Shown one piece after another: positions 5,411 to 6,102 of a stretch of 6,102 bases of DNA (its first letter is position 1; each line of letters starts with the position of its first letter). A program made the translations under genes and the position numbers. Source of the DNA: Gemmatimonadota bacterium (GTDB taxonomy: Bacteria > Orphanbacterota > Orphanbacteria > Orphanbacterales > Orphanbacteraceae). The stretch is from assembly GCA_013002425.1 (NCBI GenBank), contig JABDJQ010000287.1, forward strand, positions 1-6,102, in the 5' to 3' direction. Under the pieces are notes generated by a model. The model made no database searches. It was not told the DNA's origin and saw only the letters and a list, made by a program, of their open reading frames with translations.

Positions 5411-6052
5411 GTGCGCACGTTCCCGTTTCTTCTACTGCTGACAGCGCTGACCGCAGAGATGCCCGGCGTAATCGCTTTCGGGGGCGAGCCGTCCGTCCGC
5501 CTGGCGGTCGAAACCGGTCTGCAGGCGGGAGGCGCTGTTCGAGGGGAAACGCCCGCGTTTTCCCATACGCGCATGGTCAGCGAAATCGGGTTACTGACGA
5601 CGCGGCGCCGTGCCTTCGGGAGCGCCGCGCGATGGGACTTCGGCGTCGTCGCCTACGGCGCGCTCGGTGGGTACGACATGCGGCTCGGCGTGAAGCCGAA
5701 GCTGCGATACTACTGGAGCGACCGCTGGTCGACGGATCTGTCGGCCGGCTGGATCGTCCATACGCTCGAAGCCGAAACGTGGGTGTCGAACACGGGACGC
5801 ATGGCGTCAATCACCGCGAACTACGGCGAATCGATCGTATTGAAGCTCGACCTGAACGTGCGCGAAACGAGCGAATGGCCGCCGGCGAGTCTGCGAAGCG
5901 CGAGTACGCGCGTATACGAGGCGGGCACGGAAACGGCGCTCTACGGCGGGGTCTCGTGGCGAAACCGCGCCGGCTGGTGGGCAACGGGCGCCGGCACGGC
6001 CGTGATCATCGGACTGTCACTGTTTGTAATATTGAGCGGAGGCGTAAGCTGA
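5411..6052 (+). CDS. Exported protein of unknown function with C-terminal hydrophobic helix
   Basis: 213 residues from a GTG start; family not recognised. The start is chosen because the frame becomes a signal peptide exactly there (RTFPFLLLLTALTAEMPG; cleavage after Ala15 or near residues 22-25) and because a promoter ends seven bases before it. An upstream ATG at 5261 would add 50 Arg/Ser-rich residues overlapping the preceding gene. The middle (about 40-150) has alternating polar and aromatic residues in short stretches, such as KPKLRYYWSDRW and LSAGWIVHTLEAETW, suggesting amphipathic beta strands of a small envelope barrel or sandwich. Residues 189-213 are a hydrophobic helix (AVIIGLSLFVILSGG) that could be a membrane anchor; an outer-membrane barrel would not normally end this way. 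The stop overlaps the next start (TGATG), so it forms an operon with the gene leaving the window. Confidence 0.7.
   Translation: MRTFPFLLLLTALTAEMPGVIAFGGEPSVRLAVETGLQAGGAVRGETPAFSHTRMVSEIGLLTTRRRAFGSAARWDFGVVAYGALGGYDMRLGVKPKLRYYWSDRWSTDLSAGWIVHTLEAETWVSNTGRMASITANYGESIVLKLDLNVRETSEWPPASLRSASTRVYEAGTETALYGGVSWRNRAGWWATGAGTAVIIGLSLFVILSGGVS
6038..6042 (+). promoter_or_regulatory. Ribosome binding site of the gene leaving the window
   Basis: GGAGG, nine bases before the ATG at 6052 and inside the end of the preceding gene. It decides the start of the truncated downstream gene and supports translation in tandem with its neighbour. Confidence 0.8.
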
Positions 6053-6102
6053 TGGAAGCAACAGCGAAGAAAGGATATCTGAGTGATGTCGAGGTGCGCA
6101 TT
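6052..6102 (+). CDS. Start of an unidentified gene, cut by the window end
   Basis: Only 17 residues are visible, MEATAKKGYLSDVEVRI, with no stop before the edge. The start overlaps the preceding stop (TGATG) and has a GGAGG ribosome binding site at good spacing. There is no signal peptide in the visible part, so the product is probably cytoplasmic, unlike its upstream neighbours. The family cannot be told from this much sequence. Confidence 0.65.
   Translation, partial: MEATAKKGYLSDVEVRI

Overview
The window is a GC-rich stretch (roughly two thirds G+C by eye) from a Gram-negative bacterium. The outer-membrane barrel gene and two further exported-protein genes point to a double membrane. The sequence gives no taxon-specific marker. 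The composition, the TGC-TAnnCT promoter boxes and the style of the envelope genes fit a soil or environmental phylum such as Acidobacteriota, Gemmatimonadota or a relative, but this is a guess.

Left part (1-1916, minus strand): a two-gene alkylation-damage repair operon. The first gene encodes a fusion of an Ada-type methyl-phosphotriester sensor, an AraC-type DNA-binding domain and an AlkA 3-methyladenine glycosylase. Its stop codon overlaps the start of an O6-methylguanine-DNA methyltransferase gene (ATGA overlap, strong ribosome binding site). The window edge cuts off the end of the methyltransferase just after its active-site PCHRVI motif. The same order, fusion then ogt, is known from Mycobacterium tuberculosis (Rv1317c-Rv1316c). 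The sensor probably switches on its own operon, so base excision and direct reversal are induced together.

Middle (1917-2092): a divergent control region. Next to the repair operon it holds a 10-bp direct repeat (13-bp period) and an inverted copy of its core over the ribosome binding site. On the plus-strand side it holds an extended -10 box followed by a short hairpin.

Right part (2093-6102, plus strand): envelope genes. The first is a POTRA-less Omp85/D15-type outer-membrane barrel. Its stop overlaps (ATGA) an exported protein of about 600 residues. I do not recognise that protein as a characterised family, but it carries a Lys / HxDxKxxN / DF pattern like an atypical protein kinase. After a 115-bp gap with a good promoter that would give a leaderless message, there is a 213-residue exported protein of unknown function with a C-terminal hydrophobic helix. 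It overlaps (TGATG) the start of a further gene cut off by the window end.

The candidate for something undescribed is the translationally coupled pair of outer-membrane barrel and exported kinase-like protein. No mobile elements, CRISPR arrays, tRNA or rRNA genes were seen.
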